DNA of 47,660 bases from JAUWKC01 sp035529895. GTDB taxonomy: Bacteria; Planctomycetota; Phycisphaerae; Sedimentisphaerales; Anaerobacaceae. The position numbers and the translations under genes are program-made. Shown here one piece after another: positions 26,867 through 35,413 of this stretch. A model generated the notes under the pieces. It saw only the letters and a list, made by a program, of their open reading frames with translations. It ran no database searches and was not told the origin of the DNA. The stretch lies in NCBI GenBank assembly GCA_035529895.1, contig DATKVV010000035.1, forward strand, positions 1 through 47,660, in the 5' to 3' direction. The number at the start of each line of letters is the position of its first letter. Positions within the stretch are counted from its first letter, which is position 1.

Positions 26867-27223
26867 CCCGAAAAACGCATTGACGGCACGTTACTGTTTA
26901 CAGATTACCAAATTTGAGCTGAAATTGCAACGATTTTAATCATTCTCGAGCATAATTATGTTGTCTCGACCGGTATACGCAGCCAAAGCAAAGTTATGAT
27001 ACCCGAGCATTTTTTTCCGGCTTCCAGCGCGAGCGGCCTCGGTTAGGAAAATCCGAAAAGACACGAAAAAGTCGGTTGCGCCTGTTTCAGTAACGATCCT
27101 GTCTGTGAAGGCGTGTGGTTTTAGAGTGCGGAGCTGGATACAGGTTTGAGCCCTGCCGGCGGGGGATTTATAAGGCAAAGCACTTTGCTTGCAAACGGTG
27201 AAGCATGTACGTTATTGCCGGGG
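26867..27223. other. Intergenic region with tRNA-Arg-like relic
   Basis: 357 bp without a convincing gene. It holds the cotH leader, with a weak TTGCAA-N17-TAATCT promoter on the minus strand, and the degenerate tRNA-Arg 3' segment listed separately. The 80-codon minus-strand frame at 26936-27178 reads through the relic and is not supported. Confidence 0.5.
27122..27159 (+). repeat. Degenerate copy of the tRNA-Arg 3' half (possible attachment-site relic)
   Basis: CAGGTTTGAGCCCTGCCGG (27141-27159) matches the T-arm and acceptor end of tRNA-Arg at 15351-15369 with one mismatch in 19. TAGAGTGC-GGA just before it (27122-27132) echoes the tRNA D-stem and anticodon stem, with the anticodon arm missing. 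The two copies face the same way and bracket about 11.8 kb. No integrase gene is present. Confidence 0.5.
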
Positions 27224-27922
27224 TCAATAAAAATCACCGAGGAATTCCAATTCCTTCAAGTGCAATGGTTCACAACTGACGAAGGGCTCTCCATATTGGG
27301 TGCCGATGCATTGTCCAAAATATCGGCCGATGACTTCCATTCTTTCAAGCAAAGAAAAAGATTGCGCGGAAGCCAGAGTCTTGATTTGGCTTTGGTAAGC
27401 TTGAATTGCGCGGGCTTTCCTCTCCCAGGAATCTGTAATGTCCACGATGAAGGATGGCTTATCATAACAGGCTCTGTGCGTCGAATAGTAGTAATATTGC
27501 CTGCCAACCCAGTGCGGTGCACCCTGCATATCGGTCTTGTGGAATTTAGCTTCGAAACGTGCGCCGGCTATCAAATTGGCGGCCTCAATATGGTCCGGGT
27601 GATAATCCGGCATCACGGGCCCGAACAGCAGTTTGGGCTGGTTTAGCCTTATAACTTCCGCCAGCCTTCTTCGGTTTTCGAGCGTAGCCTGCAAATACCG
27701 GTTCGGCATATAGAGACAAATTCGGTTTTGTATGCCCAGGATTTGATTTGCTCTTTCGGTTTCTTTTTGTCGCAGTTCGCGTGAGCCTGACGGCGTCGGC
27801 TCGCCATCGCTCAAATCGACGACGGTAACATCCCAGCCGGCATCAATCATTTTGGCAATGGTGCCCCCCATCGCCAGCTCGGCATCATCGGGATGCGGGG
27901 CAACAATCATAGCCTTTATCAT
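27224..27922 (-). CDS. bshB1: PIG-L family deacetylase, BshB1-type
   Basis: 232-residue zinc-dependent N-deacetylase. The metal-binding motif is APHPDDAE near residue 8, with the second histidine motif HPDH near 110. The stretch YYYYSTHRACYDKPSFIVDITDSWERKARAIQAYQSQI is characteristic of the BshB1 branch, which deacetylates GlcNAc-malate in bacillithiol synthesis. It is the last gene of the T2SS operon, 107 nt behind a BshC-like gene. That neighbour strengthens a thiol-cofactor reading, but no bshA-type GT4 gene is present. An alternative is a sugar deacetylase acting on exported glycans with the adjacent GT2 enzyme. Confidence 0.8.
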   Translation of the reverse strand: MIKAMIVAPHPDDAELAMGGTIAKMIDAGWDVTVVDLSDGEPTPSGSRELRQKETERANQILGIQNRICLYMPNRYLQATLENRRRLAEVIRLNQPKLLFGPVMPDYHPDHIEAANLIAGARFEAKFHKTDMQGAPHWVGRQYYYYSTHRACYDKPSFIVDITDSWERKARAIQAYQSQIKTLASAQSFSLLERMEVIGRYFGQCIGTQYGEPFVSCEPLHLKELEFLGDFY

Positions 27923-28029
27923 AATGCTGTCTTTCCTTTACGGATTGCTGAAAGTTGCGACCGGAACCCTATTGCTGCTCCTTTGCATTTTTGGCGGAAA
28001 GCTGAACAGAGCCGGTACGATACCGAAAA

Positions 28030-29601
28030 TTATGTAAAAATCGATTCTGCCATTCCACGCAGTTTCTCCTCAGGAAACAACCCGAAGAAGTACTCACGAT
28101 AATCCTCGACCCTCTTCGATTGATGCCGGATCGCGGGTAACTGTATCCTTTTGTCGAGCGGCGGAGCAGAGCTCCCGGCAAACTTGACCAGTCTCCTGTT
28201 AATTTTACGGATTGAGTTCCAGGTTGATTTCCTTGCTTCAACGGGTATCAGCTGGCTTTCGGCGTTCACAACAAGTTTATGTTTCCTCGCAATTAGAGAC
28301 CTGACCGGTTCCTTTTCACGCGATGATGCTTCAATAAATTTTTCAGGGTTATACATGAGGGTTCTCATTCGAGTTTTGTATTGGGCAATTGTCTCTGACA
28401 TATCATCGTGGTCGCCGGGGACAGGCAAAGTCAGGCTTGCGGTGGCAACGCCAAAGTTCAGGCCTTTGATGCCGTAATAGTCCTCAATGATTTGGTCAGT
28501 GATGCGCTCGTAGCGGGTCCCACCGACGCCGTGCACAAACCAATCAGCCAAAAACAATCGCACGAACAAGGTGAGAGAAACAGCTTTCGGCCTAAGGAGA
28601 CAGCCGAATCTTCTTAGTATACTCTTGAATTGGTCGGCTTGAAGCGGCAAATCCAGGGCGCCAAACCGGGCAGAAGCTGTGCCGACCCCAATTTTGCCCC
28701 TTTTTCCGGATACGACGTACAATGAGGTGCGATCGCCGTTAGGCGAAAGCAGCCAGAAAGGAAGCTCGGCCAAGCCTGTTTTCGCGTCAAGCTCCAGACA
28801 CCGAACGGTATTGGCCGGTTTGCTTTTTTCCTCGATAATCCGCTTTTTGATTGCATTGTTGTAGCCGGCGGCAAAAGCAGCGGCATTTTGAATTATAGAG
28901 AGGGCAAAATTCGTAAACGCGTCGCTCTGGGAAAGACTGGATACCGGCAGGTATACAATATTCAGCCCGAGGGCGGCATGCAGCATAGATTGAAGATAGG
29001 TGATTACGTCCGCGATATTGTCGAAGCGTGAGATTCTGTCGTCTTTCAGTAGTGAGCATTTCGACCAGACATCGCTGCAAAAGTGCCCCATGCGTGCGTT
29101 AGTAACGGTTTCGACAAAAGTCTCTATATGTGCGGGGGGCGATGGGCGACGAAGTTCAAGTGGAACGGCCTCCTGAGCGGGTTCGATTTCAACCTTTTCG
29201 AAATCCCATTTCCCATCTGTGTCTTGTCTTGGCAATACCATGGCCGTATCACAAACATCGTGGTCCACTATCAGATGCAGGCTACAGCCATTAACGGCTT
29301 TTCCAAACGCGCACGCAACGACGTCTTTGGCCCATATCCCGCAATGGTGCCAGATGGGCTGATGACCCGTGACTATTATATTTTCGGGCCTGTCATTTGG
29401 GCAGACCAGGTCCAGCATTTGTGCGGTATAGTTGCGCGCTAATCTGAAAAGCTCGGTGCGTGATATCAACCTGTCGCGCAGATTTTCAACAATGGACTTA
29501 TTTTCAACCAGCAGCAAGGGCCACTTTGCCGGCTCGGGACTTACAAAGAGCGTGTTTTTCTCTTTAGGGACAGCAGGACTTTGCAGTATTTTGGCCAACA
29601 T
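28030..29601 (-). CDS. BshC-like protein (putative cysteine-adding enzyme)
   Basis: About 523 residues from the ATG at 29601. Early motifs ENIIVTGHQPIWHHCGIWAKD and LHLIVDHDVCDT correspond in order and spacing to the TGxQ...GxxYxxxK and SEDHDFEE motifs of BshC. The middle has LFVRLFLADWFVHGVGGTRYERITDQII, also BshC-like. Length is close to the family's 540. Overall similarity is remote, so I give no symbol. The gene overlaps the GT2 gene by 38 nt and is followed by bshB1, a context that supports a thiol or glycoconjugate pathway. Confidence 0.55.
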   Translation of the reverse strand: MLAKILQSPAVPKEKNTLFVSPEPAKWPLLLVENKSIVENLRDRLISRTELFRLARNYTAQMLDLVCPNDRPENIIVTGHQPIWHHCGIWAKDVVACAFGKAVNGCSLHLIVDHDVCDTAMVLPRQDTDGKWDFEKVEIEPAQEAVPLELRRPSPPAHIETFVETVTNARMGHFCSDVWSKCSLLKDDRISRFDNIADVITYLQSMLHAALGLNIVYLPVSSLSQSDAFTNFALSIIQNAAAFAAGYNNAIKKRIIEEKSKPANTVRCLELDAKTGLAELPFWLLSPNGDRTSLYVVSGKRGKIGVGTASARFGALDLPLQADQFKSILRRFGCLLRPKAVSLTLFVRLFLADWFVHGVGGTRYERITDQIIEDYYGIKGLNFGVATASLTLPVPGDHDDMSETIAQYKTRMRTLMYNPEKFIEASSREKEPVRSLIARKHKLVVNAESQLIPVEARKSTWNSIRKINRRLVKFAGSSAPPLDKRIQLPAIRHQSKRVEDYREYFFGLFPEEKLRGMAESIFT

Positions 29602-30322
29602 TATATCCAAGCTCTCTTTCGATTATTTCGATATAGTAGCGGAATCGCTTGTGCGGGTCTTCAAGAATGCCGTGAAAATTTCTTTTGGGGTCATGGTATG
29701 TCAAAGGGACCGGAATTTCACGTATTTTTAAGCCGGCCCGGCTTGCCTGAATCCACAACTGTAGGGGAAATCCATAACCCTTTTCGACAAGCCTGAGCTT
29801 ACAGACGGCCGCTGTCCGGTACGCCTTGAAGCCACAGAAAGCATCAGTAAGGCCGGTGCCCAGATTCTGATTGAGGATGGCGGTGATTCTTCTGTTTATG
29901 GCGACTCTCTCCGGGGGCGGCTGCACCGAACCTGAGTCTACCCTGCGCAAATATCTGGAGCCACTTATAATATCCGCCTCGTCCTTTTCTATTTCCGAGT
30001 AAAAACGCGGTATATATGATGGCTCGTGCTGATGGTCGCAGTCAATGGCTATCAGCCAGTCGAATTTGTGACGGCGGGCGAAGCGAAAAGCGTCGATTAG
30101 ACTTTGGCCATACCCCGCGTTGGTCTTGTGGGAGATTGTCTGAATGTAAGGGCGGTTTTTGAGAACATCGGAGGTGCCGTCGGTACTGCCGTCGTTCACG
30201 ACCAATATGTTGTCTGAATACCGGTGGACGGCAAGTAAAACGTCATCAATATATCTGCATTCGTTGAAGACCGGTATCGCAACCAGTGTTGTCGTTGTTT
30301 TCCGGCGGCTATTCGTCATCCT
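29564..30322 (-). CDS. GT2 family glycosyltransferase (polyprenol-phosphate type)
   Basis: About 252 residues from the ATG at 30322. GT-A fold motifs: VAIPVFNECRYIDDVL, VVNDGSTDGT, the nucleotide-sugar motif AIDCDHQHEP (in place of the common DADxQ), SGSRYL, and a C-terminal PVPLTYHDPKRNFHG. It resembles dolichyl-phosphate mannose/glucose synthases without the C-terminal membrane anchors. The start overlaps the gspD end by 14 nt; an earlier ATG at 30361 would overlap by 53 nt. Position at the end of a T2SS operon suggests glycosylation of a surface or secreted product (inference). Confidence 0.82.
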   Translation of the reverse strand, partial: RMTNSRRKTTTTLVAIPVFNECRYIDDVLLAVHRYSDNILVVNDGSTDGTSDVLKNRPYIQTISHKTNAGYGQSLIDAFRFARRHKFDWLIAIDCDHQHEPSYIPRFYSEIEKDEADIISGSRYLRRVDSGSVQPPPERVAINRRITAILNQNLGTGLTDAFCGFKAYRTAAVCKLRLVEKGYGFPLQLWIQASRAGLKIREIPVPLTYHDPKRNFHGILEDPHKRFRYYIEIIERELGYNVGQNTAKSCCP

Positions 30323-32912
30323 CGGCTTCACCGTCGCGCGTCTTGGCTTTATTACCGTCATTTCCTTCTACTTCGGCCAACGCCTTCTTGCTGACATCTT
30401 TAAGGTCGCCGAAGTCCACGTTTCTCATAATAGTGGTCGTTATGAACAGATACGTTGTTATGTACTGTTTCCTTATAACCGTGTTTCTGAAGGCCACCCC
30501 GACCAGTGGTATATCACCCAAAAGTGGTATCTTATCGATACTCTCGCCCTCATTTGAGGCCTGGATTCCACCCACGACTATCGTATAGCCGTCCGGCACA
30601 GTGGCTTCACTTTGAATAGTGCTCGTGTTTCTCGGTGGGGGAAGTTCGGGGTCGGCTTTTTCGCTGAAGGAGTTGAGAGTGATTTGGTACTGCACGCGAA
30701 GATAATCGGTTTCGCTGATGTGTGGGGTAATGGCAAACTGCGTTCCGGCAGAGACGTACTCACCGAAACTGGTCTCGGTGGTAGTTTCACCCTGACTTAC
30801 TCTCCTGGTCGGTTCTTCGGCAATACTTTGAATAGTCCCCACGGCATTATCATTTACGAGGACCTGGGGCGTGGACTGTATCCGCACATTATCGTTTGTC
30901 TGCAGGGCCTTTATTATTGCCTGCACCCTGTTCGGCCGCAGAACGGCGGCTGTCCCTCCAGGACTGACTATTATGGAGCGTTCGCCGGTCGCCGGATTAA
31001 TTTTGGTCAGACCAAACGATGTAAAAGCGAGCAGGTCCCCCTCAAAATAGTCGAGCTCCACGCCGAAGTCCAGATCGTTGCTGCTGGTAACCTCAACAAT
31101 CATAGCTCTTATGAGCACCTGCTTTCGGCGTACGTCCAGCTCCTTAATGAGCTTTTCGAGCTCACGATGCTGCCGTGCCGTGGCCTGCACGACTACGGAG
31201 TTGGTGGCCTTGTTTACCGATACCTTTCCCTCGACCTGGGGGACGAATTCCTCGGTCTCGGTCATCTGCGGCCCAGCCGGCGCCGGGGCAGCTTCAGTGG
31301 GCGGTGCAAACTTTGGCTCTCCTGGTTTGCGCTCCCGTTCGGCTCTGGTTTCTACCAACGCCTTTACCGTGGCGGCGATTTCCTCTACGTCGGCGTTTTC
31401 GATTTTATAAACCCTTATCATGCCCGCTTCATACGTACCGGGCGTGTCCACGCTTTCACAAATGCTGGTCATTACCCTGTGCACAGAAGGCGGCCCTGTG
31501 AGCAGAATGGAGTTGGTTCTTTCGACAAGCGTAATACCGCTGTCCCTGCCGTAGCCTGCCCTGTCACCGACTGTTCCACTTTGTCCGGAAGTCCTCCCAT
31601 ATCGGCCGTACGTATCCAGAATTCGGTCCAATCCCTTGTAAATTTCGGCGGCATCGACATAAGTAAAGTGATAATTCTTTGTCGTGGGCTCGATGAAAAT
31701 ATCGAGATCTTTGAGCAGGCGTCTTATCTTTTCGACGTCGCTTCTGAAAGCCTTGACTATCAGTTGATTGGTCCGACCGATAGAATATACATCCACTTGT
31801 GCCTGTGGAGAAAACAGAGCACCTTTAACTTCCGCTGCGGGCCCGGGCGGTTGTTCCTGTGTCGGCTGGCCCAAAGGATTCTTGCTTTTTGGTGCACCCT
31901 TGGAACTGTCTTGTGAGTCCTTTCTGGAGAAGACGTCCTGAAGCGCCTTGCCGATCACCTCGGCATCGGCATACTTGAGCTGAATAACTTCGAGCAGCAT
32001 GTTGTCACCGTACACATCAACGATGGCGACCACATCCTTTACTTTCTGGATGTCTGATTTTGTGCCTACGACGATTAACTGATTTGCGTGGCTGACAGCA
32101 TATACTCCCACATCTTCGTAAGGAGCGGCTATGTCCGTGATTTTGGTCTCCATTTGCTTTGCGGCTTTGTCGGGGGCCGGCGCGCCTGCATCTGCCTCCC
32201 CCAAGTTCTTATTTTTCGCCATCCTCTTTTGACTTGCAAAGGCCTGTTGGAGAATGGCTGCCAAACTCTCGCAATCTGCGTATTTCAGATTGATGACTTC
32301 GACCCCAATGCCTTCCGCCGGCATGTCCAATTTGGCTATTATGCCGGCAATAGATTCAAGATTGGCATCCGCTTCGTACAGGACGATCGTATTGGTCTCT
32401 CTGTGGATAACACTCTTGCCGAGTTTAGTCAAGAACGGCTTAATGGTAGCGGCGATGGAGCCGGCGTCCGCATATACCAGGGGAATAACTTTTTTAACCA
32501 GACCATGATACTGCATATACTCATCGTAGGTCATTACGGAGATAATACCTTCTTGCCGGTGGTAGATGAAGCCGGCAAGTGTTACAACAGTGTCGAGCAA
32601 GTCCTTTGCTGTTATATCCTTGGCCCATAGACTGACCTTGGCTCTGCTGACCAGCTCCGTCGGGAAAATACTCCATCCCGTTGCATCGCTTATGATCTGA
32701 AAGGCCGTGGAAATATCATTATTAGTAAATTGCACCTGCGGGATAACCGGCCCCTTATCCACGACGTCGCTCGTCAAAAATGGCGTATCGGCCGATTGCC
32801 CTCCGAAGGGATCAAAATCAACCCCCATTGTATCTTCATTCATAGTCAAGTATGCGACCAGCAATGTTGCCCCCACGAACGCTAAAAGGTTTTCCCTAGT
32901 CAAAGACGTCAT
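30309..32912 (-). CDS. gspD: Type II secretion secretin
   Basis: 867 residues. An N-terminal hydrophobic signal (about 8-24) precedes the N0 domain (VQFTNNDISTAFQIISDATGW..., about 60-130). Several N1-type repeats follow, each with a VEVIxLKYADxE motif and separated by low-complexity linkers. The secretin beta-barrel domain (about 600-830) has VLIRAMIVEVTSSNDLDFGVEL and VPDGYTIVVGGI...IPLLGDIPLVG. It forms the outer-membrane channel. The AGGAG ribosome-binding site 7 nt before the ATG is among the best in the operon. The charged tail (GDGEAEDDE) might bind a pilotin. Located between the GspC-like gene and the GT2 gene. Confidence 0.95.
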   Translation of the reverse strand: MTSLTRENLLAFVGATLLVAYLTMNEDTMGVDFDPFGGQSADTPFLTSDVVDKGPVIPQVQFTNNDISTAFQIISDATGWSIFPTELVSRAKVSLWAKDITAKDLLDTVVTLAGFIYHRQEGIISVMTYDEYMQYHGLVKKVIPLVYADAGSIAATIKPFLTKLGKSVIHRETNTIVLYEADANLESIAGIIAKLDMPAEGIGVEVINLKYADCESLAAILQQAFASQKRMAKNKNLGEADAGAPAPDKAAKQMETKITDIAAPYEDVGVYAVSHANQLIVVGTKSDIQKVKDVVAIVDVYGDNMLLEVIQLKYADAEVIGKALQDVFSRKDSQDSSKGAPKSKNPLGQPTQEQPPGPAAEVKGALFSPQAQVDVYSIGRTNQLIVKAFRSDVEKIRRLLKDLDIFIEPTTKNYHFTYVDAAEIYKGLDRILDTYGRYGRTSGQSGTVGDRAGYGRDSGITLVERTNSILLTGPPSVHRVMTSICESVDTPGTYEAGMIRVYKIENADVEEIAATVKALVETRAERERKPGEPKFAPPTEAAPAPAGPQMTETEEFVPQVEGKVSVNKATNSVVVQATARQHRELEKLIKELDVRRKQVLIRAMIVEVTSSNDLDFGVELDYFEGDLLAFTSFGLTKINPATGERSIIVSPGGTAAVLRPNRVQAIIKALQTNDNVRIQSTPQVLVNDNAVGTIQSIAEEPTRRVSQGETTTETSFGEYVSAGTQFAITPHISETDYLRVQYQITLNSFSEKADPELPPPRNTSTIQSEATVPDGYTIVVGGIQASNEGESIDKIPLLGDIPLVGVAFRNTVIRKQYITTYLFITTTIMRNVDFGDLKDVSKKALAEVEGNDGNKAKTRDGEAEDDE

Positions 32913-32928
32913 CGTAATCTCCTGAAAC

Positions 32929-33435
32929 TTAAAGACTTAAGCTCACCTTGTGCCCAATGATTGTTATTTCAATGCTCTTTTTGTCTATATTTACCACCGT
33001 GAAAAGGTCATCGATGCAGTCCCCGACTTTACATTTTTTCAAGCCGGCGCCTTTGACATCGATGTAAGCTGTCCGTTCGCCCTTGATTTCCATAATGCAT
33101 TGCAGCTTTAATTGTGACCTTATCCTCTCTATCGTCTTGTCCGCCATTGGCTTGTCGTGCAATGCGCTCGAAGGCTTAAACAGGCTGGGGCGGATTACAT
33201 GTGGGAGTTCCTGGAACTCTGTGGCTTTCGGTCGTAAGATTTCCGACAAGTTGCTGGCGGTTGGCATGTTCATATCAATGGAAGCAGTGTCTGCGGCAAG
33301 ATTCAGCCGGACTGGAATTGTCAGTTCCAGCAAAAACGTGCCGGCAAGCGCAACAGCTGCCGCAGCCGAGGCTATATGTATCAACCGCCAGTAGCCGTAA
33401 CGTTTTGCGAGTGTAGTTATTTGTCTTTTCAGCAT
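32929..33435 (-). CDS. GspC-like inner-membrane T2SS protein
   Basis: 168 residues. A short cytoplasmic start is followed by a membrane segment (about 20-42). A linker leads to a compact C-terminal beta domain (LQCIMEIKGERTAYIDVKG...CKVGDCIDDLFTVVNIDKKSIEIT) that looks like the homology region of GspC or the PilP fold. Such domains bind the N0 domain of the secretin, which is encoded next. It lacks a PDZ domain. It directly abuts the preceding GspM gene (TGA then ATG). Confidence 0.65.
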   Translation of the reverse strand: MLKRQITTLAKRYGYWRLIHIASAAAAVALAGTFLLELTIPVRLNLAADTASIDMNMPTASNLSEILRPKATEFQELPHVIRPSLFKPSSALHDKPMADKTIERIRSQLKLQCIMEIKGERTAYIDVKGAGLKKCKVGDCIDDLFTVVNIDKKSIEITIIGHKVSLSL

Positions 33436-33984
33436 TCAATCAGCCTGCGTTTCAGTTTTGGCCACAACTTTTGTAATCAGAAAAGATGCGCGAATGTTGT
33501 CGACAATTTCCTGCGCCCTCAGGTCAAGTCTTTCTATCCGTATTGGATTACGATATGTTTCAACGGACAAAATGAAATCAAGGATACTTCTTATGTGACC
33601 AGACATTTCAACTTTGACCGCCAGACGCCTGTAGAATTCTTCATTGGATATCGGAAGTATTTTGACCGACAGGATTTTCACATTCAGCCTTGAGTATAAA
33701 TTGCTCAGTTCACGCGTAAACAGCGATATTTCCTGCTGTTCGGTGCCGTTGGCGGCTATCAGAGGCTCAATCTGAGAATATATGTCATCTATGCGTTCTT
33801 TTGCGAGCAGGTCCCCTTTCATTTTTGTCAGCTTCAATTCCAACTGATTCATCCGTTCAAGGCGCAGCGCACGTTCCTTTAGTTGAGGGTTGACCACAAG
33901 AGTAAACGTGAGCAACCCCGCTACGATAACAACAACGACTGCGCCTAAAAGTTTCTCACGACTGTTTTTTGCGGCTGTAACCAT
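33436..33984 (-). CDS. gspM: GspM/PilO-like T2SS protein
   Basis: About 182 residues from the ATG at 33984. One membrane segment (about 12-32) is followed by a coiled coil (KERALRLERMNQLELKLTKMKGDLLAKERI) and a ferredoxin-like domain, as in GspM and PilO. It pairs with the GspL protein in the inner-membrane assembly platform. The chosen start lies 4 nt after the gspL stop; a longer frame to 34062 would overlap gspL by 74 nt and put non-hydrophobic residues in front of the membrane helix. Confidence 0.75.
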   Translation of the reverse strand: MVTAAKNSREKLLGAVVVVIVAGLLTFTLVVNPQLKERALRLERMNQLELKLTKMKGDLLAKERIDDIYSQIEPLIAANGTEQQEISLFTRELSNLYSRLNVKILSVKILPISNEEFYRRLAVKVEMSGHIRSILDFILSVETYRNPIRIERLDLRAQEIVDNIRASFLITKVVAKTETQAD

Positions 33985-33988
33985 GGGA

Positions 33989-35413
33989 TTAGTGGTCCCG
34001 GATGACACAACGTGCCTGAAATTCCACAACACTTCCACCCAGTCGAGGTATTTGCTGGGCATTTACAATTTGTATTTGCTTCAGTAACGCAGCTTCACGC
34101 ATGGCATCGGTGTATTCAAAGGCGCTTGACAACAAGTCTGCTTGTCCCTTTATTTCGATGGATGCGCCGCTGCGTTCGGGTAAAATTCTCAACTCACTTA
34201 TCGATATATTGTTTGGGGTATATTCGTAGAGCTCCTGAAATATCTGTGTTATCAGGCCGCGATTCGCAAGTTGGTTTTGTATCGCTCTGACACGTTGTCG
34301 TTTTTTGTCGACATTGCCCGCAATAGACTCTATAGGAGCGATTTGAGACGCAATTCTATTCGACTTCGATTCTATTCTCCGATTCATGGCCCACAGACAC
34401 AACCAGAAAAACGAGATCGACATCAGCAGCGCCAAAGCGGCAAATAAACAGTTGAATAACAAGGTTTTTCTTCGAAACCTTCCGAGGTATTCCTGGGGAA
34501 GCAGATTAAAGAAGGGAACATTTGAACTCTTCGCCAGATCAAGCAAGCCTGCGGCCACAACCGCTTCAAGCACGTGAGTGTCAGCATCGGGCTCACATTT
34601 GCCGTTTGTATAACATGTAATTTCCGGGCTTGAAACAACAGCAGTTTCATTAGCCACTGTTGCGTCGCGCGATTTGGAATGAAACAGATTCCTGATTTGT
34701 GACGTGTGATTTTCTGTCCCAGCAATTACAATCACAGCCTTATTCTTCAGTATGTCCGGCAGCTCTTCGAGCTGGTTTGATATTTCCTGTACGATTTCAC
34801 GAGGGAGTATTGCTGTATCCGTGCCAGACAGGGTCAGCTCGTTTCCCTTGTGAAAATTCCCCTTTACACTTGTCAAAACAACCGACCGGCTGGTATTTAC
34901 GAGGACGCCGATTAGAGGGCCCGGTGCTGCCCTGCTTGTACTGCTTGTGCTGTTGAACCAGCTTTGGATTGCCAAACTGTCGAAGATAACCAAGTGCGGT
35001 TCCACTCCAATATCTCTATATGGTTTCAGATGCTGATTCAGTGTGTTCAGCTTCAGGATGCAGACCAGGACATTCAGCATGTTCGGCTGCTTGCTTAAGA
35101 CCGTACATCCGTATACAACTTCCTCCAGCGGCACCGGCACCAATGAAGGCAGTTCGAATTCAATCATTCTGGCAGCTTCGGATAAATCCGAGGCAGGTAA
35201 AGCCAAACTTTTCAAAATGCATGATCTTCTGGGAACAGCAACAGCCCACTTCTTGACCAACAACCTTCTGCTTTTAATGGCCTCCATGAATTGTTCCGCT
35301 GAATCAAATCGTATGCAGGACAATGTGCTGTTCTGCTGTGCACAGAAAACAACACTTCCATCGTGAGCCAGACTTAATGCTCCCCAGTCTGTCCTGATTT
35401 TCCTCGCCTTCAC
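33989..35413 (-). CDS. gspL: GspL-like protein (PilM-PilN-like fusion)
   Basis: About 474 residues. The N-terminal part is an actin-like cytoplasmic PilM/GspL domain (VAVPRRSCILKSLALPASDLSEAARMIEFELPSLVP). A membrane segment near 325-350 follows, then a PilN-like periplasmic coiled coil and ferredoxin-like domain. It links the secretion ATPase to the platform. I prefer the GTG at 35413: it follows GGAGAG by 6 nt and overlaps the gspK stop as GTGA. An earlier GTG at 35431 is also in frame. Confidence 0.82.
   Translation of the reverse strand: MKARKIRTDWGALSLAHDGSVVFCAQQNSTLSCIRFDSAEQFMEAIKSRRLLVKKWAVAVPRRSCILKSLALPASDLSEAARMIEFELPSLVPVPLEEVVYGCTVLSKQPNMLNVLVCILKLNTLNQHLKPYRDIGVEPHLVIFDSLAIQSWFNSTSSTSRAAPGPLIGVLVNTSRSVVLTSVKGNFHKGNELTLSGTDTAILPREIVQEISNQLEELPDILKNKAVIVIAGTENHTSQIRNLFHSKSRDATVANETAVVSSPEITCYTNGKCEPDADTHVLEAVVAAGLLDLAKSSNVPFFNLLPQEYLGRFRRKTLLFNCLFAALALLMSISFFWLCLWAMNRRIESKSNRIASQIAPIESIAGNVDKKRQRVRAIQNQLANRGLITQIFQELYEYTPNNISISELRILPERSGASIEIKGQADLLSSAFEYTDAMREAALLKQIQIVNAQQIPRLGGSVVEFQARCVIRDH

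Noticed and set aside
26936..27178. 80-codon minus-strand frame upstream of cotH
   Set aside because: It reads through the tRNA-like relic, lacks a ribosome-binding site and resembles no family.
30612..31916. 434-codon plus-strand open frame
   Set aside because: Antisense to gspD; amino-acid pattern is that of a shadow frame.
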